Assembly: GCA_019637115.1 (NCBI GenBank)
Contig: JAHBWH010000012.1
Coordinates: 1-64,000, forward strand
From: Myxococcales bacterium
GTDB taxonomy: Bacteria > Myxococcota_A > Polyangia > Polyangiales > Houyiibacteriaceae
DNA: 64,000 nucleotides
Direction of reading: 5' to 3'
Below the pieces are notes generated by a model. It was given only the letters and a program-made list of their open reading frames with translations. It had not been told where the DNA came from and did no database searches. Shown one piece after another: positions 18,685 through 27,474 of this stretch. The position numbers were made by a program, and so were the translations under genes. Positions within the stretch are counted from its first letter, which is position 1. Each line of letters begins with the position of its first letter.

Positions 18685-19000
18685 CGAAAGTCTCGGGGAC
18701 TGTACCCCCGCTCCGAAGCGCGTTCCGGGTTGCCGTGGATGATCGGCGTGGAGGTCGTTTGCCGCGCCGACGAAGGACAGGCCGAAGCCTATTCGAGGAG
18801 GTCGTCGAGCGAGATCCGGGGCGAGGGCCGCGGATACCTGGAACGAGCTTCGGAGCGGCGGTACTACCTCAGTCTGCCCCAGCGCACCAGGGGGTGGGGG
18901 GCAATCCCGTCGACAGCGAGCGGAGGACGGGACGGCGCGCTCGCCGGGGAACGCGAACGAGCTCTTGGCGGGGCGTGCCGCATGAGATAGTCACGCGTGC
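18685..19000. promoter_or_regulatory. Divergent glgX-glgB intergenic region
   Basis: This 316-base gap must contain the promoters of both glycogen genes by position. No consensus promoter, operator palindrome, tandem repeat or convincing small gene was recognised. The short reading frames through it lack ribosome-binding sites and a plausible protein composition. Confidence 0.4.
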
Positions 19001-20887
19001 GTGACCTGGCCGACCGAGCACGACCTCTACCTCTTCAACGAGGGGAGCCACTTTCGTCTCTGGGAGATCCTCGGAGCGCACCCCGACGACTCGGGGACCC
19101 GCTTCGGCGTGTGGGCCCCCTCCGCGCGAGCCGTCCACGTGATGGGAGACTTCAACGGCTGGAGCCGCACGAGTCACCCGCTGCAACCGCAGGGCAGCTC
19201 GGGCATCTGGGCAGGTCACGTGCCGGGGGTCGGCCAAGGGACGATCTACAAATACGCGATCCACACCCGAGACGGCGAGATCCTCGAGAAGGCCGATCCG
19301 GTCGGCGTGCACCACGAGACGCCGCCCAAGACCGGCTCGATCGTATGGCCGACAGCGTACGAGTGGGGCGATGCGGAGTGGATGGCGAGGCGGGCCGAGC
19401 ACAACCACCGCGAGGCGCCCATCTCGATCTACGAGCTCCACCTCGGCTCGTTCCGGCGGGTGCCGGAGGACGGCAACCGCTCGCTCTCCTTCCGAGAGCT
19501 GGCGCCGGTCGTCGCCGACCATTGCGTCGCGCATGGCTTCACGCACGTGGAGCTGCTCCCGGTGTCCGAGCACCCCTTCGACGGGAGCTGGGGCTACCAG
19601 GTCACGGGTTATTTCGCGCCCACGAGCCGCTTCGGCACACCGCAGGACTTCATGTACTTCGTCGACGTGCTGCACCAGCGCGGGGTCGGCGTGATCGTCG
19701 ACTGGGTCCCCGCGCACTTCCCGACCGACGTGCATGGGCTCGCGCGCTTCGACGGGACGGCGCTCTACGAGCACGACGATCCGCGCAAGGGCTTCCACCC
19801 GGACTGGACGACGTACATCTTCAATTACGGTCGCCACGAGGTCCGGAGCTTCCTCATCAGCAGCGCGGCGTGCTGGATCGATCTCTTCCACGTCGACGGG
19901 ATCCGCGTCGACGGCGTCGCGTCGATGCTCTACCTCGACTACTCGCGCAACGAAGGGGAGTGGATCCCCAACGAGCACGGCGGCCGCGAGAACCTCGACG
20001 CGGTCGCCTTCTTGCGGCGGCTCAACGAGCACCTCTACGGGATGTACCCGGGGATCCAGACCTATGCCGAGGAGTCGACTGCGTGGCCCGCCGTCACGCA
20101 GCCGACCTACCTCGGCGGGCTCGGCTTCGGCCTGAAGTGGGACATGGGCTGGATGCACGACACGCTGCTCTACGTGTCGCGCGAGCCGGTTCACCGGAAG
20201 TATCACCACGGTGAGATCACCTTCCGCGCCATCTACCACTCGACCGAGAGCTACGTGCTGCCGCTCAGCCACGACGAGGTCGTGCACGGGAAGGGCTCGC
20301 TCCTCTCGAAGATGCCAGGAGACGAGTGGCAGCGCTTCGCGAACCTGCGGCTGCTCTATGCCTACCAGTGGGCGGTGCCCGGCAAGAAGCTGCTCTTCAT
20401 GGGCGGAGAGCTCGCCCAGCCGGGGGAGTGGAACCACGACGGAAGCCTCGACTGGCACCTGCTCGACGTCCCCGCGCACGCTGGGATCGGCCGGACGGTC
20501 GCGCGCCTGAACGCGCTCTATCGGGAGGAGCCCGCGCTCCACGAGCGGGACCTGCGACCCGAGGAGCTGCCGCGGGGCTTCGACTGGGTGCGGGGCGACG
20601 ACGCGGAGTCCAGCACGCTCGCGTTCTTGCGGTGGTCGAAGGCGGGCGAGCCGCTGCTCGTCGCGTGCAATTTCACGCCGGTGCCTCGTCACGACGTGGT
20701 GTTCGGTGTGCCTCGAGGCGGGTACTGGGAAGAGCTCTTCAACAGCGACGCGACGGAGTACGGTGGCGGGGGCGTCGGGAACCTCGGCGGCGTCGAGGCG
20801 CGCGCGGAGGGCGCGGACGGACGCCCGTTCTCGGTGTCGGTGACGCTGCCGCCGCTCGCTTGCGTCTATCTGCGGCCTCGCGCGTGA
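19001..20887 (+). CDS. glgB: 1,4-alpha-glucan branching enzyme
   Basis: This 628-residue GH13 enzyme makes the alpha-1,6 branches of glycogen. A CBM48 domain (about 25-110, VWAPSARAVHVMGDFNGW) precedes the barrel. The nucleophile is Asp304 in DGIRVDGVASM, the acid/base Glu is in TYAEEST near 357, and the third carboxylate is in LPLSHDEV. It lacks the extra N1 module of the longer E. coli enzyme, as is common. The start is GTG; the family motif begins within 20 residues. It lies divergently beside glgX. Confidence 0.96.
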   Translation: MTWPTEHDLYLFNEGSHFRLWEILGAHPDDSGTRFGVWAPSARAVHVMGDFNGWSRTSHPLQPQGSSGIWAGHVPGVGQGTIYKYAIHTRDGEILEKADPVGVHHETPPKTGSIVWPTAYEWGDAEWMARRAEHNHREAPISIYELHLGSFRRVPEDGNRSLSFRELAPVVADHCVAHGFTHVELLPVSEHPFDGSWGYQVTGYFAPTSRFGTPQDFMYFVDVLHQRGVGVIVDWVPAHFPTDVHGLARFDGTALYEHDDPRKGFHPDWTTYIFNYGRHEVRSFLISSAACWIDLFHVDGIRVDGVASMLYLDYSRNEGEWIPNEHGGRENLDAVAFLRRLNEHLYGMYPGIQTYAEESTAWPAVTQPTYLGGLGFGLKWDMGWMHDTLLYVSREPVHRKYHHGEITFRAIYHSTESYVLPLSHDEVVHGKGSLLSKMPGDEWQRFANLRLLYAYQWAVPGKKLLFMGGELAQPGEWNHDGSLDWHLLDVPAHAGIGRTVARLNALYREEPALHERDLRPEELPRGFDWVRGDDAESSTLAFLRWSKAGEPLLVACNFTPVPRHDVVFGVPRGGYWEELFNSDATEYGGGGVGNLGGVEARAEGADGRPFSVSVTLPPLACVYLRPRA

Positions 20888-21050
20888 CGGCGACGTCGGC
20901 GCTCCCCGCCGCCGCGCGCGGGCCTCGGGGCCCCAACGCCTCCCCGACGATCATCTCGCTCCCCGGCCACCCGGCGTCGTCCCCGTGCGTCCGCGACGTT
21001 GCCGCGGCGGCCTCGAACTTCCGGGCGGGTGTACTACGCTGCGCCCTCCG

Positions 21051-21224
21051 ATGAGCGAGCCGAGCCGACCCTCACGTCCGAAGCGCCACGTGCTGGCTGC
21101 GGGTTTGTTCGTCGTGGTGGCCTCCGCGGTCGCCCTCGTGTGGGCACTCTCGCGCGACGAGGCACCTGCGGCGCCTCCGGCCTCTCCCGGCGTCATCTCG
21201 CCGCGCGGGGCGGACGCCCCATGA
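21051..21224 (+). CDS. Small single-pass membrane protein
   Basis: This is a 57-residue protein with a basic N-terminus (SRPSRPKRH), one transmembrane helix (VLAAGLFVVVASAVALVWAL) and a short Pro/Ala tail. It was accepted because its stop codon overlaps the start of the next gene as ATGA, a common sign of a real translationally coupled pair. No family recognised. It might be a partner or assembly factor of the exported protein that follows. Confidence 0.5.
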   Translation: MSEPSRPSRPKRHVLAAGLFVVVASAVALVWALSRDEAPAAPPASPGVISPRGADAP

Positions 21225-21847
21225 ACGCCGCGCGCCCGCGAGCGGGCCGTGCGTGGGTGGCGGCGCTCGCGTTCGCCCTCCTCGCCTCGGGCCTGGGTCC
21301 CGCGACGCGTGCGAGCGCGCAGGAGGGCGAGCTCACACCGCTTCGCGCGCCGAGCATGTGGCGCGTCACCGCGGGCGGCGGCGCCCGAGTCACGCTCGGC
21401 GCGCTGCCCTCGTTCACGCCGGGGCTTGACGCGTTCATCGGCGTTCGACGCGCGGGCCTCCGGCTCGACCTCGGCCTCGGCGTCGACCCCTTCGGTCGAG
21501 GCGTCGTCGAGGACCGCGTCGAGGTGACGCTCCGATCGGGCCGGGCGTTCCTGCGCGGGTGTGGCGCGACCGAGCAGCCCGTCCGGCTCGGCATCTGTGT
21601 CGAGGTCACGGGCGCGCTCCTCTTCGCGCGCTTCTTCACCGAGCCCAACGAGCGCGCGCGCGCCCCTTATGTGAGCGTGGCGATGGGGCCTTTCCTCGGG
21701 ATCCAGGGCCCGCGCGTCGACGTCGACATCATCGGGCTCATCGGCGGCGCGCTCACGCGCCCGCGCTTCGTGGTGGGCGAGGTCGGCGCGTTGCCCGAGC
21801 CGCACGCTTGGACCGCCGCGGCCGTCATCGTCATCCGTCGCCGGTGA
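21221..21847 (+). CDS. Predicted exported barrel-like protein
   Basis: This is an unrecognised 208-residue protein with a signal peptide (VAALAFALLASGLGPATRASA). The mature part has alternating hydrophobic, Gly- and Arg-rich strands typical of small outer-membrane proteins, and a single Cys pair. Its ATG overlaps the stop of the small membrane protein gene. It converges with a PilZ gene whose stop codon is only 6 nt away. Outer-membrane location is inferred from composition. Confidence 0.6.
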   Translation: MNAARPRAGRAWVAALAFALLASGLGPATRASAQEGELTPLRAPSMWRVTAGGGARVTLGALPSFTPGLDAFIGVRRAGLRLDLGLGVDPFGRGVVEDRVEVTLRSGRAFLRGCGATEQPVRLGICVEVTGALLFARFFTEPNERARAPYVSVAMGPFLGIQGPRVDVDIIGLIGGALTRPRFVVGEVGALPEPHAWTAAAVIVIRRR

Positions 21848-21853
21848 GCGCGT

Positions 21854-22210
21854 TCACGACGCGGGTGGTGGCTGCGAGCTCCGACTGACGCGCTCGAGCA
21901 GCGCCTCGAGCCCCTCGACGCGAGCGTCGAGCGCGACCGCGACCCGGTGGCGCCACAAGCCCTCGGCGTCTTGCTCGTTCGGCTCGACCCGGACGATGGT
22001 GCCTTCGAGCTCGCGCGCGCCGGCTTCGTCGTCGGGGAGCTGCATGGTGAGGCTGACGCGCGCGCCGACCTCCGGAGCGGCGGCCGCGACGACGAGCACC
22101 CCCACCTCGCTCACGTCGCGACTGATGGCGAGGATCGAATCGCCGTCGTTCGTCAGCTGCATCGGAAACCAGATCACGAACCGGGGCGCCTGCCGTCTGT
22201 CGTCCGTCAT
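21854..22210 (-). CDS. PilZ-domain protein
   Basis: This is a 118-residue single-domain PilZ protein. It opens with DDRRQAPRFVIWFPMQL, supplying the Arg motif, followed by DVSEVG in place of the D/NxSxxG motif. Such small PilZ proteins often act as cyclic-di-GMP adaptors. It lies downstream of the metallo-beta-lactamase-fold gene on the same strand, separated by about 110 nt that contain a GC-rich hairpin. It is the second PilZ gene in the window. Confidence 0.8.
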   Translation of the reverse strand: MTDDRRQAPRFVIWFPMQLTNDGDSILAISRDVSEVGVLVVAAAAPEVGARVSLTMQLPDDEAGARELEGTIVRVEPNEQDAEGLWRHRVAVALDARVEGLEALLERVSRSSQPPPAS

Positions 22211-22286
22211 GGACGAAGCCTACGCCGATCCGGCGGACGGCCGCGAGAGCCCCGCGTGAGGAACGCATGGGGAGGAACGAAGCTCC

Positions 22287-22308
22287 GGCCGGCTCCGGAC
22301 GGCCGGCC
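22287..22308 (-). terminator. GC-rich hairpin between hydrolase and PilZ genes
   Basis: The sequence GGCCGGC-TCCGGAC-GGCCGGCC can form a strong stem just downstream of the hydrolase stop codon. CAGCCGGCCTTCAG beside it repeats part of the stem. There is no U-run, so intrinsic termination is uncertain. Confidence 0.3.
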
Positions 22309-22320
22309 TTCAGCCGGCCT

Positions 22321-23139
22321 TCAGATCGGGACGGTCTCGCCCTCGACCGCGACGAACGCCCCCTCCATCGCCTCGGCGGCTTCGGCGGCGACCCCATCCA
22401 TGAAGTCGTCCTCGTGATCGGGGTCGTGGTGGAAGATCGCGAGGCGCTTGGCGTTCGCGCGCTTCGCGAGCCGGACGCCCTCTTGCCACGTCGAGTGTCC
22501 CCAGCCGACGTGGGTCACGAACTCCTCGTCGGTGTACGTGCAGTCGTAGGCGACGAGGTCCGCGCCGTCGATGAGCGCGAGCACGGTCTCGTCCGGAGCC
22601 CCCGGCACGTGCTCGGTGTCCGTGACGTAGCAGAAGGCCTTGCCGCCGTACTCGAGTCGGTAGCCCGTCGCGCCGTCCGGGTGCTGCAGGGGCGCCGTGC
22701 GGACCTTGACCGCCCCGAGCTCGAACGAGTCCCCAGCGCGGAAGTCGATGTACGTCATCTCGGCCTGGAGGGCGGAGAGCGGGACGGGGAAGGTCGGGCG
22801 CGCCATCTGTCCGGCCAGAACCCGCTCGACGCCACCTGCGTCCGAGAGGTGGCCCGCGTAGATGCTGAAGTGGTGGTCGGGCGCGTAGGCCGGGGTGAAG
22901 AAAGGGAAGCCGTTGATGTGGTCCCAGTGCGTGTGCGTGAGCAGGAGATCGGCGCGTTGGATCTTCCGCTGCAGGAGGGACTGGCCCAGGTTCCGGATGC
23001 CGGTGCCGGCGTCGAGGATGATGGTCTGATCGCCCGCGTGGACCTCGAGGCAGCTGGTGTTCCCGCCGTACCGGACGTGGTTCGGGGACGGACACGCGAT
23101 CGAGCCTCGGACCCCCCAGAAGCGAACCCAGAAGTCCAT
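22321..23139 (-). CDS. Metallo-beta-lactamase-fold hydrolase
   Basis: This 272-residue cytoplasmic protein has the MBL fold. The dinuclear metal motif is HTHWDHINGF, with LDAGTGIRNLG before it and TDTEHVPG and FHHDPDHEDD after it. It resembles the RNase Z / cyclic-nucleotide phosphodiesterase-like branch (FWGVRGSIACP at the N-terminus), but substrate cannot be assigned. GAGGAC precedes the ATG at a suitable distance. A 15-bp tandem array starts only 15 nt upstream of the ATG, so promoter and leader spacing depend on that array. Confidence 0.85.
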   Translation of the reverse strand: MDFWVRFWGVRGSIACPSPNHVRYGGNTSCLEVHAGDQTIILDAGTGIRNLGQSLLQRKIQRADLLLTHTHWDHINGFPFFTPAYAPDHHFSIYAGHLSDAGGVERVLAGQMARPTFPVPLSALQAEMTYIDFRAGDSFELGAVKVRTAPLQHPDGATGYRLEYGGKAFCYVTDTEHVPGAPDETVLALIDGADLVAYDCTYTDEEFVTHVGWGHSTWQEGVRLAKRANAKRLAIFHHDPDHEDDFMDGVAAEAAEAMEGAFVAVEGETVPI

Positions 23140-23154
23140 CAGCGTACTGTCCTC

Positions 23155-23334
23155 GCGTTAGTGGGCCTCGCGTTAGTGGGCCTCGCGTTAGTGGGCCTCG
23201 CGTTAGTGGGCCTCGCGTTAGTGGGCCTCGCGTTCGTGGGCCTCGCGTTCGTGGGCCTCGCGTTCGTGGGCCTCACATTCGTGGGCCTCGCGGTCGTGGG
23301 CCTCGCGGTCGTGGGCCTCGCGCTGGTAGCCCCC
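23155..23334. repeat. 15-bp tandem array upstream of the MBL-fold gene
   Basis: Eleven full copies and a degenerate twelfth of GCGTTAGTGGGCCTC lie head to tail. The five copies nearest the hydrolase gene are identical, the next three carry one change, and farther copies diverge, which suggests recent expansion from the gene-proximal end. The unit keeps reading frame (15 = 5 codons). Two other 15-bp arrays in the window end in GGCCT too. The remaining 300 bases to the methyltransferase gene (23335-23634) show no recognised gene or signal. Confidence 0.95.
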
Positions 23335-23634
23335 GCGCTCGGCGCGACGCGCGCGCAGCGTCGCGGAGCCTGCGACGAGCGGATGGACGGACCCGACGCG
23401 AGCGGGCCGCGAGCCTCCCACATCCCCGAACGGAGCTTCATCGGCACCATGCTACCCGAAGGCGGCACGAACGAAAGTATTTCCGGCGTACTGGACATCC
23501 GTTGCGGTATTGGGCCTCGGCCCGCGTGTGGGGGCATGGCTCGCCTCATACGTCCGGCGGCATCGAGATCTCCCGTCGGAGACGACGGATGATGCGGGAA
23601 GGCCCCCCGGCCACGCGCGGGCGTGCGCCGAGCC

Positions 23635-24546
23635 TCAGCGCCGCGCGACCAAGAGCTGCATCCGGTAGAGCTGGACCTCGCGCGGTCCATGCTCCCGAAC
23701 CCAGAGCAGGTCGTCCTCGAAGACGTCGAGCGAGAGCCCGACGTGGGCGAGCATCGCCTCGGCGGTCTCGGGGTCCTCCTCCCAGGGCCACGGGTCGGGC
23801 GTGGTGAGGACCAACGTCCCGCCAGGTCGCAGCGCCTCGGAGGCGCGCATGAGGAACGCCATGGGATCACCCAAGAGGTCGATGACGTTGGCCGCCACGA
23901 TCGCGTCGGTCGAACGCGGCGCGAGCGGCAGGGCCTCTGCCTCGGCGAGGAGCAGCTGCGCGCCCTTCGCGTGCCGCGACGCCGTGAAGAGCGCGCGGAG
24001 GGAGCGGTCGAGCAACACCACGTGGCGATCGCGCCCGAGCAGCGCGGTGAGCGGCCCTGCGCCAGGCCCCACCTCGACGACGTGGCGTGCCTCCGCCGGG
24101 ACGGCGTCCGCGATGCGCGGCCACGGGTTGCCCTGACGGACGAGCCCGCGGACGAGCTCTCCCGCGGTGCCCTCGGGAACGTCGAAGCCAGGCGCCTTCG
24201 TGTCGACCTCGCGCGCGGTCCAATCTTCGGCGAAGGCCTCGTAGTCGTCTCCTCGGACCCCGTCGACGAGCTCGTGGAGCAGCGCGACGGTCGCGCGTGA
24301 GACGCGGCCCTCCTCGGCGAGGGCCGCGATCACGGCGTCCCGGTGGCGCGCGAGGAACGCGGCGGCGTCGGGCACGAGGACGGGGATGCCCCCGAGCAGC
24401 GGGTACTCGTGAGACTCGGCGTCCTCGCCCGGCAGGCCCGCGCTGAGGATGCCCTCGTCCGCGTCACCCTCGACCAAGGTGAGGGCAGCGCCCGAGAGCG
24501 GGCAGCGGACGAGCGCGAGCAGAGCGTCCAGACGGTCGTCGCTCAT
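23635..24546 (-). CDS. Class I SAM-dependent methyltransferase
   Basis: This is a 303-residue protein. The first 60 residues resemble a Trm112/Trm112p-like small domain (RCPLSGAALT, YPLLGGIPVLVPD). The Rossmann methyltransferase core then shows motif I HVVEVGPGAGPLTALLG, an acidic motif II VLLDRS, and LRPGGTLVLTTPDPW. The fusion is common in methyltransferases of small molecules or quinones. Substrate unknown. Its start lies 7 nt after the stop codon of the TerB-like gene on the same strand, so they form an operon. Confidence 0.85.
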   Translation of the reverse strand: MSDDRLDALLALVRCPLSGAALTLVEGDADEGILSAGLPGEDAESHEYPLLGGIPVLVPDAAAFLARHRDAVIAALAEEGRVSRATVALLHELVDGVRGDDYEAFAEDWTAREVDTKAPGFDVPEGTAGELVRGLVRQGNPWPRIADAVPAEARHVVEVGPGAGPLTALLGRDRHVVLLDRSLRALFTASRHAKGAQLLLAEAEALPLAPRSTDAIVAANVIDLLGDPMAFLMRASEALRPGGTLVLTTPDPWPWEEDPETAEAMLAHVGLSLDVFEDDLLWVREHGPREVQLYRMQLLVARR

Positions 24547-24553
24547 GAGGGGC

Positions 24554-24910
24554 TCACGCGCTCCACGTCTCGTCGAGCCAGTCGAGCAGGCGCTGCTCGG
24601 CGGGGACGATGGTCTCGGCGCGCGCGATGCTCTCGAGCGCGTCCCGGATCAGGACCCGAGCGTCGGAGCGGACGACGCCACGCGCGGCGTCGCGGATCGC
24701 GTCGTCGTTCCGGTGCTCCTGCGCCGAGCGCGAGATGAGCGCCCAGAGCGCCTCCCGGCCGCCGATCTCCTCGGCGACGCGCTCGAGGTGCTCCTCCTCG
24801 AGCTCCGAGAAGTGTCCGTCGAGCCGGATGAGCACCCTGATGAGGCCGCCGAAGGCGAGCTGCTCGTGGGGCTCGAGGTCGTCGATGGTGGCTACGCTCG
24901 ATCGATACAT
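24554..24910 (-). CDS. Short TerB-like helical protein
   Basis: This is a 118-residue acidic helical protein. LIRVLIRLDGHFSELEEEHL resembles the first TerB motif (Asp followed by Glu-rich helix), but the second motif is poor, so the family assignment is tentative. A strong GGAGGAGAG ribosome-binding site selects this ATG over one ten codons upstream. It is the first gene of a pair with the methyltransferase. Confidence 0.55.
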   Translation of the reverse strand: MYRSSVATIDDLEPHEQLAFGGLIRVLIRLDGHFSELEEEHLERVAEEIGGREALWALISRSAQEHRNDDAIRDAARGVVRSDARVLIRDALESIARAETIVPAEQRLLDWLDETWSA

Positions 24911-25014
24911 TCGCTCTCTCCTCCCGCGGGAGCTTCCCACGGCGTGGCGATTCGCGCAGCACGGATCTCATGCGGCGACGAGCAGACGAAGCGCCGACCC
25001 CGTCGACGCCACGT

Positions 25015-25037
25015 CCGCCGAGCCGCCGGCTCGGCGG
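25015..25037 (-). terminator. Hairpin downstream of the MYXO-CTERM gene
   Basis: A perfect 10-bp stem, CCGCCGAGCC and GGCTCGGCGG with loop GCC, lies about 70 nt after the stop codon. No U-tract follows, so its role as a terminator is uncertain. Confidence 0.35.
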
Positions 25038-25108
25038 CGGCGGCGTCCTCGGCGGTGGGCCGCCCGCTCGCGCGACCCGGCGTCGACACCCGCAGCAGGG
25101 CCGCTGGC

Positions 25109-27466
25109 TCAACGCCGACGGAGGCGTCGTCGCAAGAGGGCCGCCGCGACGCCCAGGAACGCGAGCGCGCCGCCCGAGGTCCCGCCCGCGCCAGGCGTCG
25201 CGCAGCCACACCCGCCCTCATCGGGATCGCCGCCGACGCCGCCGTCGCCCACGCCGCCGTCGCCGCAGCCGGCCATCGGGGAGTGCGAGCACGAGCGATC
25301 GTCGTTGCACACGTCGACCGTGCACGGGTCACCGTCGTCACAATGGTCCGCGGGGCACGGGCAGGAGGGATCGTCGCCGTCGACGAGCCCGTTGCAGTTG
25401 TCGTCGATGCCGTTGTCGCAGACCTCGCGCGCCCGCGGGTTCACGTTGGGGTTCGTGTCGTCGCAGTCCATCCCGAAGCGATCTTCGGCCTCGTCGAGGC
25501 AGTCCCCGTCCCCGTTGTCGTCGATGCCCATCGGGCAGAAGCCGTCGCCGTCGCGGTCGAGGAAGATCCAGCAGTCGCGATCGAAGAGATCGACGTCTCC
25601 GTCGCAGTCGTCGTCGATCCAGTTCGTGCACGTCGGGATCGTCGACTCGATCGAGTCGGGATTCCGCGCGGGGTCGCGCTCGTCGCAGTCGGAGCGGGCC
25701 AGGTTCTCGCCGAGCTCGTCGTCGAGACAGTCGCCATCGCCGTTCACGTCGCGGCCGATCGGGCACCACCCGTCGCCATCGTGGTCGACGTCGCGCGTGC
25801 AGTACGTGCCGGGATCGACCCGGCCCTCGTCGATGAGCCCGTCCTGGTCGTTGTCCTTGAGGTCGAAGCAGTTCTCCGGCGCCTGCGGGTAGATCGTCGG
25901 ATCACGCGGCGCCCAATCGCCGATCTCGCCTTGCTCGTCCGGGCCGGAGCAGTCGCCGTTGCGGTCGAGATCCGGACCGACCGTGCACCAACCGTCACGA
26001 TCGTGGTCGACGTAGTCCTCGAAGCACACGGGGTCGTAGGCGTCGATGCTCCCGTTGCAGTCGTTGTCGATGCCGTCGGTGCAGATCTCCGTGGCCGTCG
26101 GGTTCACGGCGGGGTCGGTGTCGTCGCAGTCGATCGAGCCGCCCTCTTCGCCGGGGTCGGCGCAGTGGCCGTTTCGGTTCATGTCGAAGCCGACGAAGCA
26201 GTAACGGTCCCCGTCGAGATCGAGGTAGATGACGCACTCGGGGTCCGCGAGGCTGACGAGGCCGTTGCAGTTGTCGTCGCGGTCGTTGGTGCAGACCTCG
26301 GGGGCGCGGGGGCTCACCGTCGGGTCGGTGTCGTCGCAGTCGAAGGGCTCGACGTTCGCCTCACCAGGCCCGGTGCAATTGCCGTCGCGATCGAGATCGA
26401 CCCCGAGCGGGCAGTAGCCGTCGCCGTCCGCGTCGAAATAACCCGCGCACGCGGGGTCGCGGAAATCGACGAGGCCGTTGCAGTCGTTGTCGAGCCCGTC
26501 GTCGCAGATCTCGACCGCGCCGGAGTTCACCGCGGGGTTCGTGTCGTCGCAGTCGAAGCCTGCGAGGTCCTCGCCGTCGTCGGTGCAGTCGCCGTCACCG
26601 TTGAGGTCGCGGCCGATCGGACAGTAGCCGTCCGCGTCGTTGTCGACGTCGGCTCGGCACATCGGGTCGGCGAGGTCGATGAGCCCGTTGCAGTCGTTGT
26701 CGAGCCCGTCGGTGCAGTTCTCGCGCGCGCCGGGGTAGACGGTCGGGTTGTCGTCGTCGCAGTCGCCCGGACCCGTGCGTTCGGCGGCGGTGGTGCAGAA
26801 GCCGTCGCGGTTGAGGTCGGGGCCGACGGGGCAGAAGCCGTCGCGGTCCCGGTCGACGATCTCCGCGCAGGCGGGGTCGAAGCGCGTCGTCAGGCCGTTG
26901 CAGTCGTTGTCGACCTCGTTGGTGCAGATCTCCATCGCCCCCGAGTGGGTCTGCGGGTCGGAGTCGTTGCAGTCGAAGGCGCCGTTGTTCTCGCCGGGAT
27001 CGGTGCAGCGGCCGTTGCCGTTCAGGTCGCGACCGAACCAGCAATAGCCGTCGCCGTCCATATCCGTCTGGCCGGGGTTGCTCGACGCATCGCCCGGGCG
27101 CGTGACGTAGGCGGCGTTGCCGGGCGGCTCGAAGCCCGGCCGCCAGCTGCCGACGGGGTCTTGGAGCTCTTGGCCGTTCGTGAAGGTGTCGCCGTCCGAG
27201 TCCAGGCCCGCGAGCGTCCCGTCCCAGCGGAACGAGTTGAGGCGGAACGCCGCCCCGAAGCCGTTCAGGCAAGGCCGCGTGCCTCCCATCGGCTCGCAGC
27301 CCGCGCCGCCGTCGGCGTTGTCGTGGCAGGTGATGCAGGGCCTCGCCATGCCGGAGGAGCTCAGCGCCATCGCGGTGCGTGGCACCCGCGTAGCGTAGAA
27401 CTCGTGCGCCGAAGCGATCGAGGAGAAGGCGAGGGTGGCGTACAGCACGACGACGAAGCGGCGCAT
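25109..27466 (-). CDS. Temptin-like / MopE-repeat surface protein with MYXO-CTERM anchor
   Basis: This is a 785-residue secreted protein. After the signal peptide (ATLAFSSIASA) comes a Cys-rich domain at about 25-115 with RPCITCHDNADGG and DSDGDTFTNGQELQDP, resembling the temptin domain; CITCH also fits a heme c motif. About ten repeats of roughly 60 residues follow, each with a DGDGYC-type strand, CDDTDP and CTDGIDNDCNG. These are the putative metal-binding motifs of copper-binding MopE. The C-terminus GGCGCATPGAG, a hydrophobic helix, and Arg-rich LLRRRLRRR form a MYXO-CTERM sorting tail. It is the last gene of a three-gene operon. Metal binding at the cell surface is inferred. Confidence 0.88.
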   Translation of the reverse strand: MRRFVVVLYATLAFSSIASAHEFYATRVPRTAMALSSSGMARPCITCHDNADGGAGCEPMGGTRPCLNGFGAAFRLNSFRWDGTLAGLDSDGDTFTNGQELQDPVGSWRPGFEPPGNAAYVTRPGDASSNPGQTDMDGDGYCWFGRDLNGNGRCTDPGENNGAFDCNDSDPQTHSGAMEICTNEVDNDCNGLTTRFDPACAEIVDRDRDGFCPVGPDLNRDGFCTTAAERTGPGDCDDDNPTVYPGARENCTDGLDNDCNGLIDLADPMCRADVDNDADGYCPIGRDLNGDGDCTDDGEDLAGFDCDDTNPAVNSGAVEICDDGLDNDCNGLVDFRDPACAGYFDADGDGYCPLGVDLDRDGNCTGPGEANVEPFDCDDTDPTVSPRAPEVCTNDRDDNCNGLVSLADPECVIYLDLDGDRYCFVGFDMNRNGHCADPGEEGGSIDCDDTDPAVNPTATEICTDGIDNDCNGSIDAYDPVCFEDYVDHDRDGWCTVGPDLDRNGDCSGPDEQGEIGDWAPRDPTIYPQAPENCFDLKDNDQDGLIDEGRVDPGTYCTRDVDHDGDGWCPIGRDVNGDGDCLDDELGENLARSDCDERDPARNPDSIESTIPTCTNWIDDDCDGDVDLFDRDCWIFLDRDGDGFCPMGIDDNGDGDCLDEAEDRFGMDCDDTNPNVNPRAREVCDNGIDDNCNGLVDGDDPSCPCPADHCDDGDPCTVDVCNDDRSCSHSPMAGCGDGGVGDGGVGGDPDEGGCGCATPGAGGTSGGALAFLGVAAALLRRRLRRR

Positions 27467-27474
27467 GTCGGACC

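Noticed and set aside
23155-23334. 15-bp array considered as a CRISPR array
   Set aside because: Units are directly adjacent without spacers, are too short, and no cas genes are present.
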